Shown here in pieces: positions 51,686-60,679 of a stretch of 64,000 nucleotides of DNA. The DNA is taken from the NCBI RefSeq assembly GCF_000526935.1, contig NZ_JAHA01000019.1:806001-870000 (forward strand), in the 5' to 3' direction. A program made the position numbers and the translations under genes. Origin of the DNA: Butyrivibrio sp. FCS014. Lineage in GTDB: Bacteria > Bacillota > Clostridia > Lachnospirales > Lachnospiraceae. Every line of letters starts with the position of its first letter. Position 1 is the stretch's first letter. Below the pieces are notes generated by a model that saw only the letters and a program-made list of their open reading frames with translations, was not told where the DNA came from and did no database searches.

Positions 51686-52424
51686 AGTATTCAAACTCCT
51701 TGTATTCGGAACAGACGCAAAGCCTGTATCCTTCAATAGCATATATGGAAAGTGAAAGCCCTCTGCAATCAAGCTCCTCTGCTCGAACGCTCAAACACGC
51801 CTCCTTCGCCGCGGCCTTTTCCGGCTTACCATCGCCCGGTGCGTCGAAGCCGGCTCTTTTCCCGGGGGATGCACCAGCCGCTTCAAGCTCAATAGCCTCC
51901 GGCATCAGCGAGAGCCCCTGGCCGCTGTACTTCATGACACTTTCCTTGGCGGTCCAAAGGGATGTGTAAGCGCAGTCAAGGCCTGAATTCACTTTGCAGG
52001 CATTGGCCTTAGCCATATTCCTTGCCAGCTCTTTTTCATCATCGGAGAAAACCCGCTCTATCAATGAGTCCTTAAAGTTTCTTATCCTCTCGATGTCGAC
52101 GCCGATCTCCCTGTCCGAGATGCCAAGGGCCACCTTCATTCCGGAGTGGGACAGGTTAAAGAATGTGCCTGCCGGCCCGCCATCCTTATTCGTAAGATAC
52201 GGCTTGCCCTTATCACCGATCTCAATGGCATAATCCGCGATACCAAGCTCCTCCAAAGCCCTGTCAAGAAGTATCCCCGCTCCCAGGGATAGCCTTTTAG
52301 AGCTCTCGGGTTTAAGGGCATCCACTTTGGATTTTCGAAAGGGCTTCATTTTCTCGTACCAGTATTCAAAAGTCTCCGGATCCTCAAGAAAAGAGACATC
52401 CATAACATAAATCCGATTTTTCAA
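51675..52424 (-). CDS. 4'-phosphopantetheinyl transferase, Sfp type
   Basis: Activates carrier proteins by transferring phosphopantetheine from CoA; 249 aa. Motifs: GDKGKPYL, FNLSHSG (P2), IGVDIERI (Mg-binding Asp/Glu) and SLWTAKESVMKYSG (P3). Start is TTG 52424 with GGAGG 5-6 bases upstream; the first in-frame ATG (52403) has no site. An Ala/Lys/Gly-rich insert sits near residues 185-210. It is a broad-range Sfp/Gsp-like rather than an AcpS-like enzyme; no polyketide or peptide synthase is nearby. Confidence 0.92.
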   Translation of the reverse strand: MKNRIYVMDVSFLEDPETFEYWYEKMKPFRKSKVDALKPESSKRLSLGAGILLDRALEELGIADYAIEIGDKGKPYLTNKDGGPAGTFFNLSHSGMKVALGISDREIGVDIERIRNFKDSLIERVFSDDEKELARNMAKANACKVNSGLDCAYTSLWTAKESVMKYSGQGLSLMPEAIELEAAGASPGKRAGFDAPGDGKPEKAAAKEACLSVRAEELDCRGLSLSIYAIEGYRLCVCSEYKEFEYYEE

Positions 52425-52458
52425 AACCGCCTCCAGATTTTCTCCAGATTTTAGACAT

Positions 52459-52493
52459 CAAAAAAGAGGAAGGCTTATAAAGCCTTCCCCTCT
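52459..52493 (-). terminator. Terminator of heptad-repeat lipoprotein gene
   Basis: On the minus strand AGAGGGGAAGGCTT, loop TATA, AGCCTTCCTCT, then TTTTTT. Confidence 0.85.
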
Positions 52494-52509
52494 ATCATAT
52501 CACATATTA

Positions 52510-55500
52510 TCAAAGACTCTTTACTGCACCGGTCTTGATCACAAACTTAACGCTGCTGTCAACGCCTTCCTCTGTTCCGCCGAAGGAGTTGTAGTTGCTT
52601 CCGGCCTTCTGGATGGCATTTAATCTGTCAGCGAAATCAGTAAGGTCTCCGTCGAATGCATCGTAGAGCTTCTGAATTCCTTCCTCATCGAACTTGATCA
52701 TGCCGTCAAGAAGTTCCTGTACGCCGTCATCAAGCTTTGCTGCGCCTTCATCAAGGGCCTTGGCACCGTCATTCAACTCTGCTGCGCCGTCCTTGAGCTG
52801 GCCTGCTCCGTCAACAAGCTGGCCTGCACCGTCTCTAAGCTGTGCTGCGCCGTCCTTAAGCTGTCCTGCGCCATCCTTGAGCTGACCTGCACCGTCCTTA
52901 AGCTGGCCTGCACCATCTTTAAGCTGATCTGCGCCGCCCTTAAGTTCCTTTGTGCCGTTTGTGAGCTGGCTTGCACCGCCTGTAAGCTGCTTAGCTCCGC
53001 CAACAAGTGCTTCATTGTTTGCTGTAAGAGTGTCTGCACCTTGATAGAGAGCGCTGACACCGGCACCAACCTGGCCAATGCCGTCACTAAGCGCAATCTG
53101 ACCGTCCTTAAGAGCTCCAAGACCTGCTTTAAGCTGTTCTGTTCCTGAAGCCACAGCATCTGCTCCGGTAACCAGAGTGGAAATTCCGGGAAGTTTTGCC
53201 TCGAGGCCTTTCTTCATGGCACTTATCTGCTCATAGGTTGAGCCAAGGGTCGCAGCGGCTCCCTTAGTTGCGCCGCAAAGAGCGCTGTATCTCTGTACAT
53301 ATACTGCAATGTTGTAAACGTCACTGTCGCTGTAGCCTGTTTCGTTTTCTCCGGCAGCTTTTACAGTTACCTTCTTCTCATTGCCTGTGGATGAAAGCTC
53401 GTCCTCGCCATCTTCTCCAAGAGAATCTTCATCGGCGCCTTCCTTTTCATCATCGCCGGTTCCCTCTTCGTCTTCACCTGTGCCTGCTGCCTTTCCGGTA
53501 TTTGTATCTCCGGCATTTGCTGCAGGTGCTGCTGCAGTGGGAGTCTTCTCATCGATAATCTCAGTAACGGCAGCGGGTGTTTCACTGCTGTTTGCTGAAG
53601 TTCCGGCATTTTCGCCGTTTCCGCCAGCAGTGTTATTGTCTGCATCATCAGCTGCTCCGCTTCCGGATCCGTTCTCGGTATTATCTGTTCCTTCAGATCC
53701 GCTCTTAGCCGCTCCTGAAGCATCCCCTGTGGCTTCATCTGAACCTGCTGCAAGTTCATCATCGGTCACCTCTGCATAGAGAGTTCCGGTCTTTACAGTG
53801 GTTACCAGCATCTGGTAGTTATCGATCGCATACAGTGCCTTCTTGGTCTGTCCGCTAAGAGCTGCAAGGGCTGCACACTTGATCTTAAGTGCATCGTGTC
53901 CTGAGGTGATTCCTTTATCAATGGACTGGAGTATCTGAAGAACTGCTGCCGAAGGCTCTGAAGTAGTATCGGAAGTATCGGTAAGCCATGCATAAGCTGC
54001 TCCGTAGAGATTCTGATTAGCCTTGATGCCATCAAGCTTATTTACCAGCTCAACCTTTACCATGTTCTCCATCATCTCCTGCATTGTTTTAACGCCATCG
54101 TCAACCTGTTTAGCGCCATCTGCAAGGTCAGCGGTGCTTGACTCCACTGATGCTACTCCTGCAACCAGCTTTTCTGATCCGGCCTTGGCACCGGCAACAC
54201 CGGCCTGGAGCTGACCTGCGCCGGCCTTTATCTTTGCAGCACCGTCGGTATAGGACTTAACGCCGCTCTCAAGGGAAGCAGCACCGGTTCCCAGGGCCTT
54301 GCTTCCGTCATAGAGCTTGCCTGCTCCGTCGCTAAGGCTCTTTGTACCGTCATAAAGTTTTGAAGATCCGTCTGCAAGACTTCCTGCTCCGTCATAGAGC
54401 TTTGAAGTTCCGTCTGCAAGGCTTCCTGTTCCGTCGTAGAGCTTTGCTGTTCCGTCATAAAGATCGGAAGTTCCGTTGTAGAGCTTATCGGTACCATCGG
54501 CCAGCTTAGCTGTGCCGTCCTTAAGCTCTGTAGTTCCGTCCTTAAGAGCCTTGCTTCCGTCAACCAGCTTGTTTGCTCCGTCGTAGAGCTCGCCCATATC
54601 ATCCTTGAGGTCTTCGATCTTCTCTGAGTCATTAAAGTCTGTAACTCCGAAATCAGAGAGGATGTCTGAGCTTGCCATTGTAATGGTCATTCCAAGTTCA
54701 AAGTCTGTGGTGTCAGCTGTGATCTCGAAGGAATTTGAGAGCTTATCCTTGATCTCATCTGCATCATCAAGCTCATCCCACTTCTCATCAGAGATATCAA
54801 GACTCTCCTTAAGTCCGGGAACTGCAACTCCCATAACGATGTAGTTGCCGCCGTCAGAGATGACCTTACCGTTTGAAATCTCAACGTTGGTGAACTTCTC
54901 AGCATCCAGCATCATTCCGGATACCATGGCGAAAGGTGTGTAAACATCATAGTTTTTGCCGTCAACATCAACGGTCTGCTTCGCATTGTTCTCATACTCG
55001 AAGCGGATGGTAACTTTTCCGCTCTTGCCTGCCAGATCCTCGGGAGCTATCTCTTTTCCATCAAGAGTATAGGTGATGTTCATCTTAACAGGAAGCTCCT
55101 TGTCTGTGGTTCCCTGATAGTAGATGTCAGAGCCGCCGGCTTCCCAGGTAACTGTGCCGTCGCCGTTGTCGGTAAAGGTCTCATCGCCCTTTACGTTCAC
55201 GATGTTCTTAAGCTCTGTCTTGTCAGAGAGCTCTGGTGAAGCCTCGGCGTTCTTGAGCCACTCGCTTACGATGACATCGTTTACTGCGCCGTTGGCATCG
55301 GCTGTTACGTAAACCGTCTCAACCTTGCCGGACTCGTTTGCTACGGATCCGAGCAGAGAGTTTGTTGTAACGGCTTCCTCAAGGGCCTTCTGTTGTGAAT
55401 CTCCTGCCTCTACCGTAGTCTCGATGGCAGCTGTGTTGTCAGTTACTGTATTCTGTCCGCAGGCAACCGTCATAACTGCCAGCATTGTAGCCATAATTAA

Positions 55501-55533
55501 AGATAATGATTTAATAAGATTTTTTCTGATCAT
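52510..55533 (-). CDS. Heptad-repeat lipoprotein (YhgE-like, X3-Leu-X2-Gly repeats)
   Basis: Lipoprotein of 1007 aa. Lipobox MTVAC (Cys25). Residues 70-300 form a beta-rich domain. Two arrays of seven-residue LYDGTxK/LKDGAGQ units follow at about 309-490 and 797-952. They are separated by a helical region (490-590), an acidic Ser/Thr/Gly/Glu low-complexity insert (about 590-710) and another helical part. Such repeats occur in the extracellular loop of YhgE/Pip membrane proteins; here the module is secreted and lipid-anchored, without transmembrane helices. RBS GGAGGAG precedes ATG 55533. Co-transcribed with the RND transporter 17 bases upstream, so it may act as its extracytoplasmic partner. 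DNA shows matching 21-base repeats. Confidence 0.88.
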   Translation of the reverse strand: MIRKNLIKSLSLIMATMLAVMTVACGQNTVTDNTAAIETTVEAGDSQQKALEEAVTTNSLLGSVANESGKVETVYVTADANGAVNDVIVSEWLKNAEASPELSDKTELKNIVNVKGDETFTDNGDGTVTWEAGGSDIYYQGTTDKELPVKMNITYTLDGKEIAPEDLAGKSGKVTIRFEYENNAKQTVDVDGKNYDVYTPFAMVSGMMLDAEKFTNVEISNGKVISDGGNYIVMGVAVPGLKESLDISDEKWDELDDADEIKDKLSNSFEITADTTDFELGMTITMASSDILSDFGVTDFNDSEKIEDLKDDMGELYDGANKLVDGSKALKDGTTELKDGTAKLADGTDKLYNGTSDLYDGTAKLYDGTGSLADGTSKLYDGAGSLADGSSKLYDGTKSLSDGAGKLYDGSKALGTGAASLESGVKSYTDGAAKIKAGAGQLQAGVAGAKAGSEKLVAGVASVESSTADLADGAKQVDDGVKTMQEMMENMVKVELVNKLDGIKANQNLYGAAYAWLTDTSDTTSEPSAAVLQILQSIDKGITSGHDALKIKCAALAALSGQTKKALYAIDNYQMLVTTVKTGTLYAEVTDDELAAGSDEATGDASGAAKSGSEGTDNTENGSGSGAADDADNNTAGGNGENAGTSANSSETPAAVTEIIDEKTPTAAAPAANAGDTNTGKAAGTGEDEEGTGDDEKEGADEDSLGEDGEDELSSTGNEKKVTVKAAGENETGYSDSDVYNIAVYVQRYSALCGATKGAAATLGSTYEQISAMKKGLEAKLPGISTLVTGADAVASGTEQLKAGLGALKDGQIALSDGIGQVGAGVSALYQGADTLTANNEALVGGAKQLTGGASQLTNGTKELKGGADQLKDGAGQLKDGAGQLKDGAGQLKDGAAQLRDGAGQLVDGAGQLKDGAAELNDGAKALDEGAAKLDDGVQELLDGMIKFDEEGIQKLYDAFDGDLTDFADRLNAIQKAGSNYNSFGGTEEGVDSSVKFVIKTGAVKSL

Positions 55534-55550
55534 GATTCTCTCCTCCGTTC

Positions 55551-57665
55551 TTATGCGACTTTATGTCTATGGATCAAATGTCCGAAATGATGTGTTTCAT
55601 TCTCCTTGCTGTTCATGCCGAATGTGGTCTTCATAATGAGCCAGTCAAAGAGCATATACATTGCCGGCAGAGCAAGAAGTACTGTAAACATACTGATGAT
55701 GGCGCCTCGTGCCATGAGCATGCACAAAGATCCGATCATATCGATGCTGGAGATAAGTCCAACTCCGAAGGTTGCCGCAAAGAAGCTCAGTGCGCTGACA
55801 ATAACGGATTTCATGCTGGTGGAAAGAGCTATCAAAGTAGCTTCCTTCTTGTCATGGCCGCTCATTCTCTCATTCAGATATCTGGTTGTCATCAGGATGG
55901 CGTAGTCAACAGTTGCGCCCAGCTGAATGGTTCCGATAACAACCGATGAGATGAAAGGTATCGTTGTCTTTGTGTAATAAGGAAGTCCCATGTTCACGAA
56001 GATGGCAAACTCGATGACTGCCACCAGTATAAAAGGCAGGGATACTGATTTAAGCACGAAGGCTATGATCAGGAACACAAGACCTATGGATACGAAGTTA
56101 ACCACCTGGAAATCGTGGTCTGTTATGTTTATCAGGTCCTTGGTGCAAGGCGCTTCGCCTACAACCATGGCCTTGGGATCGTAGCTCTTTACTATTCTGT
56201 CCACATCAGCTATCTGAGCGTTGATCTCGTCAGAAGCGATCTTATAATCAGTGGTCAAAAGAACCATCTTCCACTCGTCACTCTCGAGATCGGCCATAAG
56301 GTCTTCGGGAATAAAGTTCTTGGGGAATGCGGGTCCTATAAGTGAATCTGTGCCGAGTACCGAAAGAATTCCGTCTGTATTTTTAAGTTCATCTATCATC
56401 TCAGTCATGGATGCACTGTCCAGGTTCTTATCAACCAGCAGCATATATGCGGAGTTCATCTCGAACTTCTCATCAACCTCTTTGGCTCCCTGTACACTCT
56501 CAAGCTTGTCGGGAAGTGTCTGGGAAAGATCGTAATAAACTGCAGTGTGGTTGTTTCCGTAAATTGCCGGGAACAGAAGTACCAGGAATACAGCAAAGAA
56601 AGCCAGATAATGCTTGGCAATGAACTTCGGGATCCTGTTAAATTCAGGCATCAGAGGTTTATGCTTGGTCTTCTCTATAAGATTGTCAAATACAAGGATC
56701 ATACTGGGCAGGATGGTTACGCATCCGATAACTCCGAATACAACACCCTTGGCCATTACAACTCCAAGGTCAAGACCCAGTGTAAAGCTCATGAAGCAAA
56801 GTGCAACGAAGCCTGCGATTGTTGTGATGGAACTTCCTATTACAGACTGGAAGGTTGCTGTAATGGCGTTTGCCATGGCGTCCTTCTTGTCATCGTTTCT
56901 CTCCAGTTCCTCCTGATAGCTGTGCCACAGGAAGATTGAGTAGTCCAGAGTAACACCAAGCTGAAGTACCGCACTCAGGGACTGGGTGATAAAGGAGATC
57001 TCTCCTTTAAATATGTTGGTACCCATGTTGTAGACGATTGCCATTCCTATACTTAAAAGGAAGAACAGCGGAATAAGGTAGGAATCCATTGTCAGGGAAA
57101 GAACAATGATTGCAAGAAGTACTGCAATTCCTACATATATAGGCGTCTCTGCCTCAGCCATGTTCTTGGTATCCGTTACGATGGCGCTCATGCCGCTCAT
57201 GAAGCACTGCTTGTCTGAGATTCTTCTGATCTCTTCTATGGCAGCCATGGTTCCGTCTGAGGAAGTACCCTCATCAAATACCACGAACATCATTGTGGCA
57301 TCATCTCCGTTGAATGCGTCATATACCTTTGAAGGAAGCATCTCCATGGGCACCGACAGATCCATTACCGAGTCATACCAGATAACATCCGCAACGTGAT
57401 CGACCTGCTCGATCTTGCTCTTTAAGGCCGCTACGTCTTTCTCCTCCATACCCTCTGCAACATACAGGACAAAAGAGCCTGTTCCGAACTGGTCCAGAAG
57501 AATATCCTGGCCCTTCATGGTCTCAATATCCTTGGGAAGATATGTGAGAATGTCGTAATTAACTCTTGTGTTAAAATATCCGATCGCCGACGGGATCAGC
57601 AGTGCTACCGCAACGATCAGGATAATGTACCTTAGCTTTACGATAAGATGTGAAAGCTTATTCAT
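55551..57665 (-). CDS. RND-superfamily (MMPL) transporter
   Basis: Membrane transporter of 704 aa with the two-fold MMPL/RND layout: helix, large extracytoplasmic loop, six helices, then the same again. Seen are GVTLDYSIFLWHSYQEE in the first half and GATVDYAILMTTRYLNER in the second, the conserved Asp-Tyr proton-relay motifs of the family. Exports lipids, drugs or siderophores in relatives; substrate unknown. Start ATG 57665 behind GAGGAG. Transcribed from the operator region it shares with the divergent TetR gene. Confidence 0.92.
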   Translation of the reverse strand: MNKLSHLIVKLRYIILIVAVALLIPSAIGYFNTRVNYDILTYLPKDIETMKGQDILLDQFGTGSFVLYVAEGMEEKDVAALKSKIEQVDHVADVIWYDSVMDLSVPMEMLPSKVYDAFNGDDATMMFVVFDEGTSSDGTMAAIEEIRRISDKQCFMSGMSAIVTDTKNMAEAETPIYVGIAVLLAIIVLSLTMDSYLIPLFFLLSIGMAIVYNMGTNIFKGEISFITQSLSAVLQLGVTLDYSIFLWHSYQEELERNDDKKDAMANAITATFQSVIGSSITTIAGFVALCFMSFTLGLDLGVVMAKGVVFGVIGCVTILPSMILVFDNLIEKTKHKPLMPEFNRIPKFIAKHYLAFFAVFLVLLFPAIYGNNHTAVYYDLSQTLPDKLESVQGAKEVDEKFEMNSAYMLLVDKNLDSASMTEMIDELKNTDGILSVLGTDSLIGPAFPKNFIPEDLMADLESDEWKMVLLTTDYKIASDEINAQIADVDRIVKSYDPKAMVVGEAPCTKDLINITDHDFQVVNFVSIGLVFLIIAFVLKSVSLPFILVAVIEFAIFVNMGLPYYTKTTIPFISSVVIGTIQLGATVDYAILMTTRYLNERMSGHDKKEATLIALSTSMKSVIVSALSFFAATFGVGLISSIDMIGSLCMLMARGAIISMFTVLLALPAMYMLFDWLIMKTTFGMNSKENETHHFGHLIHRHKVA

Positions 57666-57697
57666 AACACCAACTCCTCTTTTTTATAAATAATTAT

Positions 57698-57772
57698 TGA
57701 CCAACGGTCACTTTCTGTATTATGGTATATCACATAAATGACCATTAGTCAATTATTATTGACCGTTGGTCA
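57698..57772. promoter_or_regulatory. Three TGACC-N3-GGTCA operators
   Basis: TGACCAACGGTCA (57698-57710), TGACCATTAGTCA (57739-57751, one mismatch) and TGACCGTTGGTCA (57760-57772) lie between the divergent MMPL and TetR genes. They are palindromic and centred 41 and 21 bases apart (the latter two helical turns), as expected for sites of the adjacent TetR protein. Confidence 0.8.
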
Positions 57773-57834
57773 TAAATTTTATTTCTTTTTTATAATTTCA
57801 TTTTGAAATAAAGGAAACGGGCACTTTTGTGCTA

Positions 57835-57843
57835 TGCTATAAT
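57835..57843 (+). promoter_or_regulatory. Extended -10 promoter of tetR
   Basis: TGC then TATAAT (57838-57843), 23 bases before the tetR start, downstream of the three operators. Confidence 0.5.
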
Positions 57844-57866
57844 ATGTTTTATAAGGAAGTGATCAT

Positions 57867-58466
57867 ATGGGAAAGGCAGATCTTAACAAGAAACTGAAAA
57901 TGGAAAACCTTTTGAACGCCTCTTTTGAGCTGTTTACCTCAAAGGGACTCAACAAGACCTCCATCTCGGATATAGTAGAAAAGGCGGAAGTTGCAAAGGG
58001 CACCTTCTATCTGTACTTCAAGGACAAGTACGATATCAGGAACAGACTCATTGCCCACAAGTCAAGCCAGCTCTTTCTCCAGGCCTACAACGCCATGAAG
58101 GACAATGGTATCGAGGGACTCGAGGAAGAGATCATCTTCCTTATGGACTATGTTCTTGACGAACTGGCCGCCAACAAAGGACTTCTTGCCTTCATCTACA
58201 AGGACCTTAGCTGGGCCTTTTTCAAAAGAGCTCTCACCTCTCCCACCTCAGAGGATGACGTGGACTTCGCTGAGGTCTACAGGAAGATGGTGGAAGATTC
58301 GGGACTTAAGATCAAAGACCCGGAAGTAATGCTGTTCCTTATAATAGAGCTTGTGGGTTCCACGGGCTACAGCTCCATAATGTTCGGAGATCCCATATCC
58401 TTAGATGATCTCAAGCCCTACCTTGAAAATACCGTTCGCAGCATTATCAAACAGCACATGAAATGA
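57867..58466 (+). CDS. TetR-family repressor of the MMPL operon
   Basis: DNA-binding protein of 199 aa. The N-terminal helix-turn-helix ISDIVEKAEVAKGTFYLYF at about residues 34-52 is canonical; the C-terminal ligand domain is not assigned. RBS AAGGAAGTGATC precedes ATG 57867. Divergent from the transporter with three operators between them, so it most likely represses both directions and releases on binding a transported compound. Confidence 0.92.
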   Translation: MGKADLNKKLKMENLLNASFELFTSKGLNKTSISDIVEKAEVAKGTFYLYFKDKYDIRNRLIAHKSSQLFLQAYNAMKDNGIEGLEEEIIFLMDYVLDELAANKGLLAFIYKDLSWAFFKRALTSPTSEDDVDFAEVYRKMVEDSGLKIKDPEVMLFLIIELVGSTGYSSIMFGDPISLDDLKPYLENTVRSIIKQHMK

Positions 58467-58470
58467 AAAA

Positions 58471-58513
58471 AAGACATCGATTCTTTGGAGGATTCCGAAG
58501 TTATCGATGTCTT
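58471..58513 (+). terminator. Terminator after tetR
   Basis: AAGACATCGAT and ATCGATGTCTT arms with a nested CTT-GGA/TCC-AAG stem, followed by CTCTT. Ends 30 bases before the next gene. Confidence 0.6.
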
Positions 58514-58544
58514 CTCTTAACTTCAACACCATCGGAGGAGCACC

Positions 58545-59207
58545 ATGAAAAGAGATAACCTGAAAAAGCGAATCGCAATGTCCCTGTTCGGAGTAATCAT
58601 CTGCGCCATAAGCGTAGGCATCTTCAAGATAGCTGCTCTGGGAGTTGACCCGTTCCAGTCCTTTATGGCAGGCCTGGACAGCATTGTTCCCATAAGCTTT
58701 GGAACATTGTACGTTATAACCAACGCTGTGATGCTGCTGTTCGCCCTGATATTCGACAGGCATTACATCGGAATAGCCACTTTTATCAATCTGTTTCTTC
58801 TTGGGTACATAACCCAGTTTACTTATGCATTCCTGCAGACAGTGATCGTTGATCCTTCCATGCCTGTCCGCATTCTGTGCCTTATTATAGGTGTAGTCAT
58901 AATCTGCTTCGGATCTGCCTTCTACATGACCGCAGACCTGGGCGTATCCACCTATGATGCAGTGGCGCTTATCATCGTCAACACCTGGAAGAAAGGAAAG
59001 TTCCAGTATGTCAGGATCATAACCGACATTGTCTGCGTTATCCTGGGTGTGTCGCTGTTTCTTTTGTCCGGAGGTCTTGTATCTCAGATCCCTACAATAG
59101 CCGGTGTCGGAACCATAATAACCGCCTTCTTCATGGGACCTCTCATTGAGTTCTTTAATGTTCATATTGCAAGACCGATATTAAACACTTGCAAAAACCA
59201 AAACTAA
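58545..59207 (+). CDS. YitT/YczE-type integral membrane protein
   Basis: Membrane protein of 220 aa with about five helices. Family traits are the N-terminal AISVGIFKIAALGVDPFQSF and the similar second-half TADLGVSTYDAVALI, an internal duplication typical of the YczE/YyaS/YitT group. Transport is suspected in the family but not shown. RBS GGAGGAG precedes ATG 58545. Confidence 0.88.
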   Translation: MKRDNLKKRIAMSLFGVIICAISVGIFKIAALGVDPFQSFMAGLDSIVPISFGTLYVITNAVMLLFALIFDRHYIGIATFINLFLLGYITQFTYAFLQTVIVDPSMPVRILCLIIGVVIICFGSAFYMTADLGVSTYDAVALIIVNTWKKGKFQYVRIITDIVCVILGVSLFLLSGGLVSQIPTIAGVGTIITAFFMGPLIEFFNVHIARPILNTCKNQN

Positions 59208-59263
59208 AGTGTATATTAGATTGCATACAATTTAATTTGGTTTTTGTTTAAGAGGGTTTAAAT

Positions 59264-59650
59264 ATGAAAATGAAAGCATTTGATGCTGTAGACATGACCG
59301 TAGGAAGGCCCTGGGAGCAGATACTTAAGTTCACGGTTCCCATGCTCTTCGGAAATGTTGTACAGCAGTTATACAGTACAGTAGACAGTATAGTAGTAGG
59401 CAGATATGTTGGAGATAACGCTCTTGCTGCGGTAGGAAGTGCGGCTCCCATCTTCAATCTTCTGCTCATCCTGTTCATAGGAATAAGTATGGGTGCCACC
59501 ATCATGGTTTACTTAAGCCGCTCAGAGGCTTACCCCATCGGCAACCGCGACATGATCTACTGGTCGCTGCTTATTGCCTGGGCTATCGGCGCAGCCATGA
59601 GTATCTTCTTCTACAAGTTCGGCAAATGGCGCCAGAAGGGTGTTGTGTAA
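59264..59650 (+). pseudogene. MATE efflux gene with large in-frame internal deletion
   Basis: A 128-residue frame joins the start of a MATE transporter (GRPWEQILKFTVPMLFGNVV, TVDSIVVGRYVGDNALAAVG, FIGISMGATIMV) directly to its C-terminal end (NRDMIYWSLLIAWAIGAAMS, KFGKWRQKGVV). The junction is near residue 84. Full MATE proteins have about 450 residues and 12 helices, so about 320 codons are missing in frame. Unlikely to transport; could be a dead gene or, improbably, a small membrane protein. Confidence 0.85.
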
Positions 59651-59680
59651 ATAGCGTTGCAAAAAGGCATAACATAAAAT

Positions 59681-59710
59681 AAGTGGCAGGGAGCAATCCC
59701 TGCCACTTTT
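59681..59710. terminator. Bidirectional terminator
   Basis: Perfect arms AAGTGGCAGGGA and TCCCTGCCACTT, loop GCAA, then TT. Between the MATE remnant and the converging reductase gene. Confidence 0.85.
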
Positions 59711-59767
59711 AATATCTGTGAGTCCGGACGAACAACGTACCAAGCGACTCTATTTGTTATTCATAAA

Positions 59768-60523
59768 TTACTGCTGAACGATTCCGCCGTTAGGAGAAAT
59801 AACCTGTCCTGTAACGTAAGGAGCTGTCAGAAGGTATCCAAGAGCACCTGCGATATCGGATACGTCACCGATGTATCCCTGAGGAATTGTAGCTGCAAGA
59901 GCATTGAGCTCATCCTGATTAACGCCGCGGAGCATGTCTGTCATGATCATGCCGGGAGCGATAGCGTTTACACGAACGCCTCTGCCTGCAAACTCAAGGG
60001 CAAGAGCTCTTGTAAGACCGATAACACCTGACTTGGATGCGCAATAATCAGCCTGATTGATAACGCCGATAAGTCCGCCGATGGAAGCTGTGTTAACGAT
60101 GCAGCACTGATCATCCTTTGAAGAATGATTAATCATATAAGGAAGTACCAGGTGTGTCATATGCATAGCGCTCAGAAGGTTTGTTCCGATAACGCTCTCA
60201 TACTGCTTCTGTGTGATGTCGATCCAGTTGCAGTTATTTGTGATACCGGCGTTGTTAACAAGTACATCGATCTTATCACCGAACTTATCAACAGCAGCCT
60301 TAACAAGGGCTTCGCAGTCCTCATACTTACTAACGTCTGCTCTTACAACCAGTGTCTCAACGCCATACTGTCCGCTGATCTTTGCAGCAAGATCGTCGGA
60401 AAGAGCCTTTGAAGACTCGCTTCTGTAGTTGATCACAACATTGTAACCAAGCTCACCCAACTTAAGTGCCATTGCCTCACCGATACCTCTTGAGCCACCG
60501 GTGATGATAGCTGTTTTTGCCAT
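59768..60523 (-). CDS. Short-chain dehydrogenase/reductase, FabG-like
   Basis: NAD(P)H-dependent reductase of 251 aa. TGGSRGIG cofactor motif, NNAG, catalytic Ser (NTASIGG) and YxxxK (YCASKSG). Closest by eye to 3-oxoacyl-ACP or acetoacetyl-CoA reductases; stand-alone position, away from a fatty-acid cluster, leaves the substrate open. Start ATG 60523 behind AAGGAGG. Confidence 0.9.
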   Translation of the reverse strand: MAKTAIITGGSRGIGEAMALKLGELGYNVVINYRSESSKALSDDLAAKISGQYGVETLVVRADVSKYEDCEALVKAAVDKFGDKIDVLVNNAGITNNCNWIDITQKQYESVIGTNLLSAMHMTHLVLPYMINHSSKDDQCCIVNTASIGGLIGVINQADYCASKSGVIGLTRALALEFAGRGVRVNAIAPGMIMTDMLRGVNQDELNALAATIPQGYIGDVSDIAGALGYLLTAPYVTGQVISPNGGIVQQ

Positions 60524-60679
60524 TACCTAAATCCTCCTTCAAAATATAATAGTTACTAACCCCATACCCCATACGGGATATCGTTAATATAATAACATAC
60601 CTGTTAAACTAACGCCACAAATCTCCTTAGTTGATATTTAACAGTTTTTTGGTTAATGATTTAGGCATTTTTAATGGGT

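Noticed and set aside
53381..53779. 132-codon Ser/Pro-rich frame on the plus strand
   Set aside because: Antisense to the low-complexity insert of the heptad-repeat lipoprotein.
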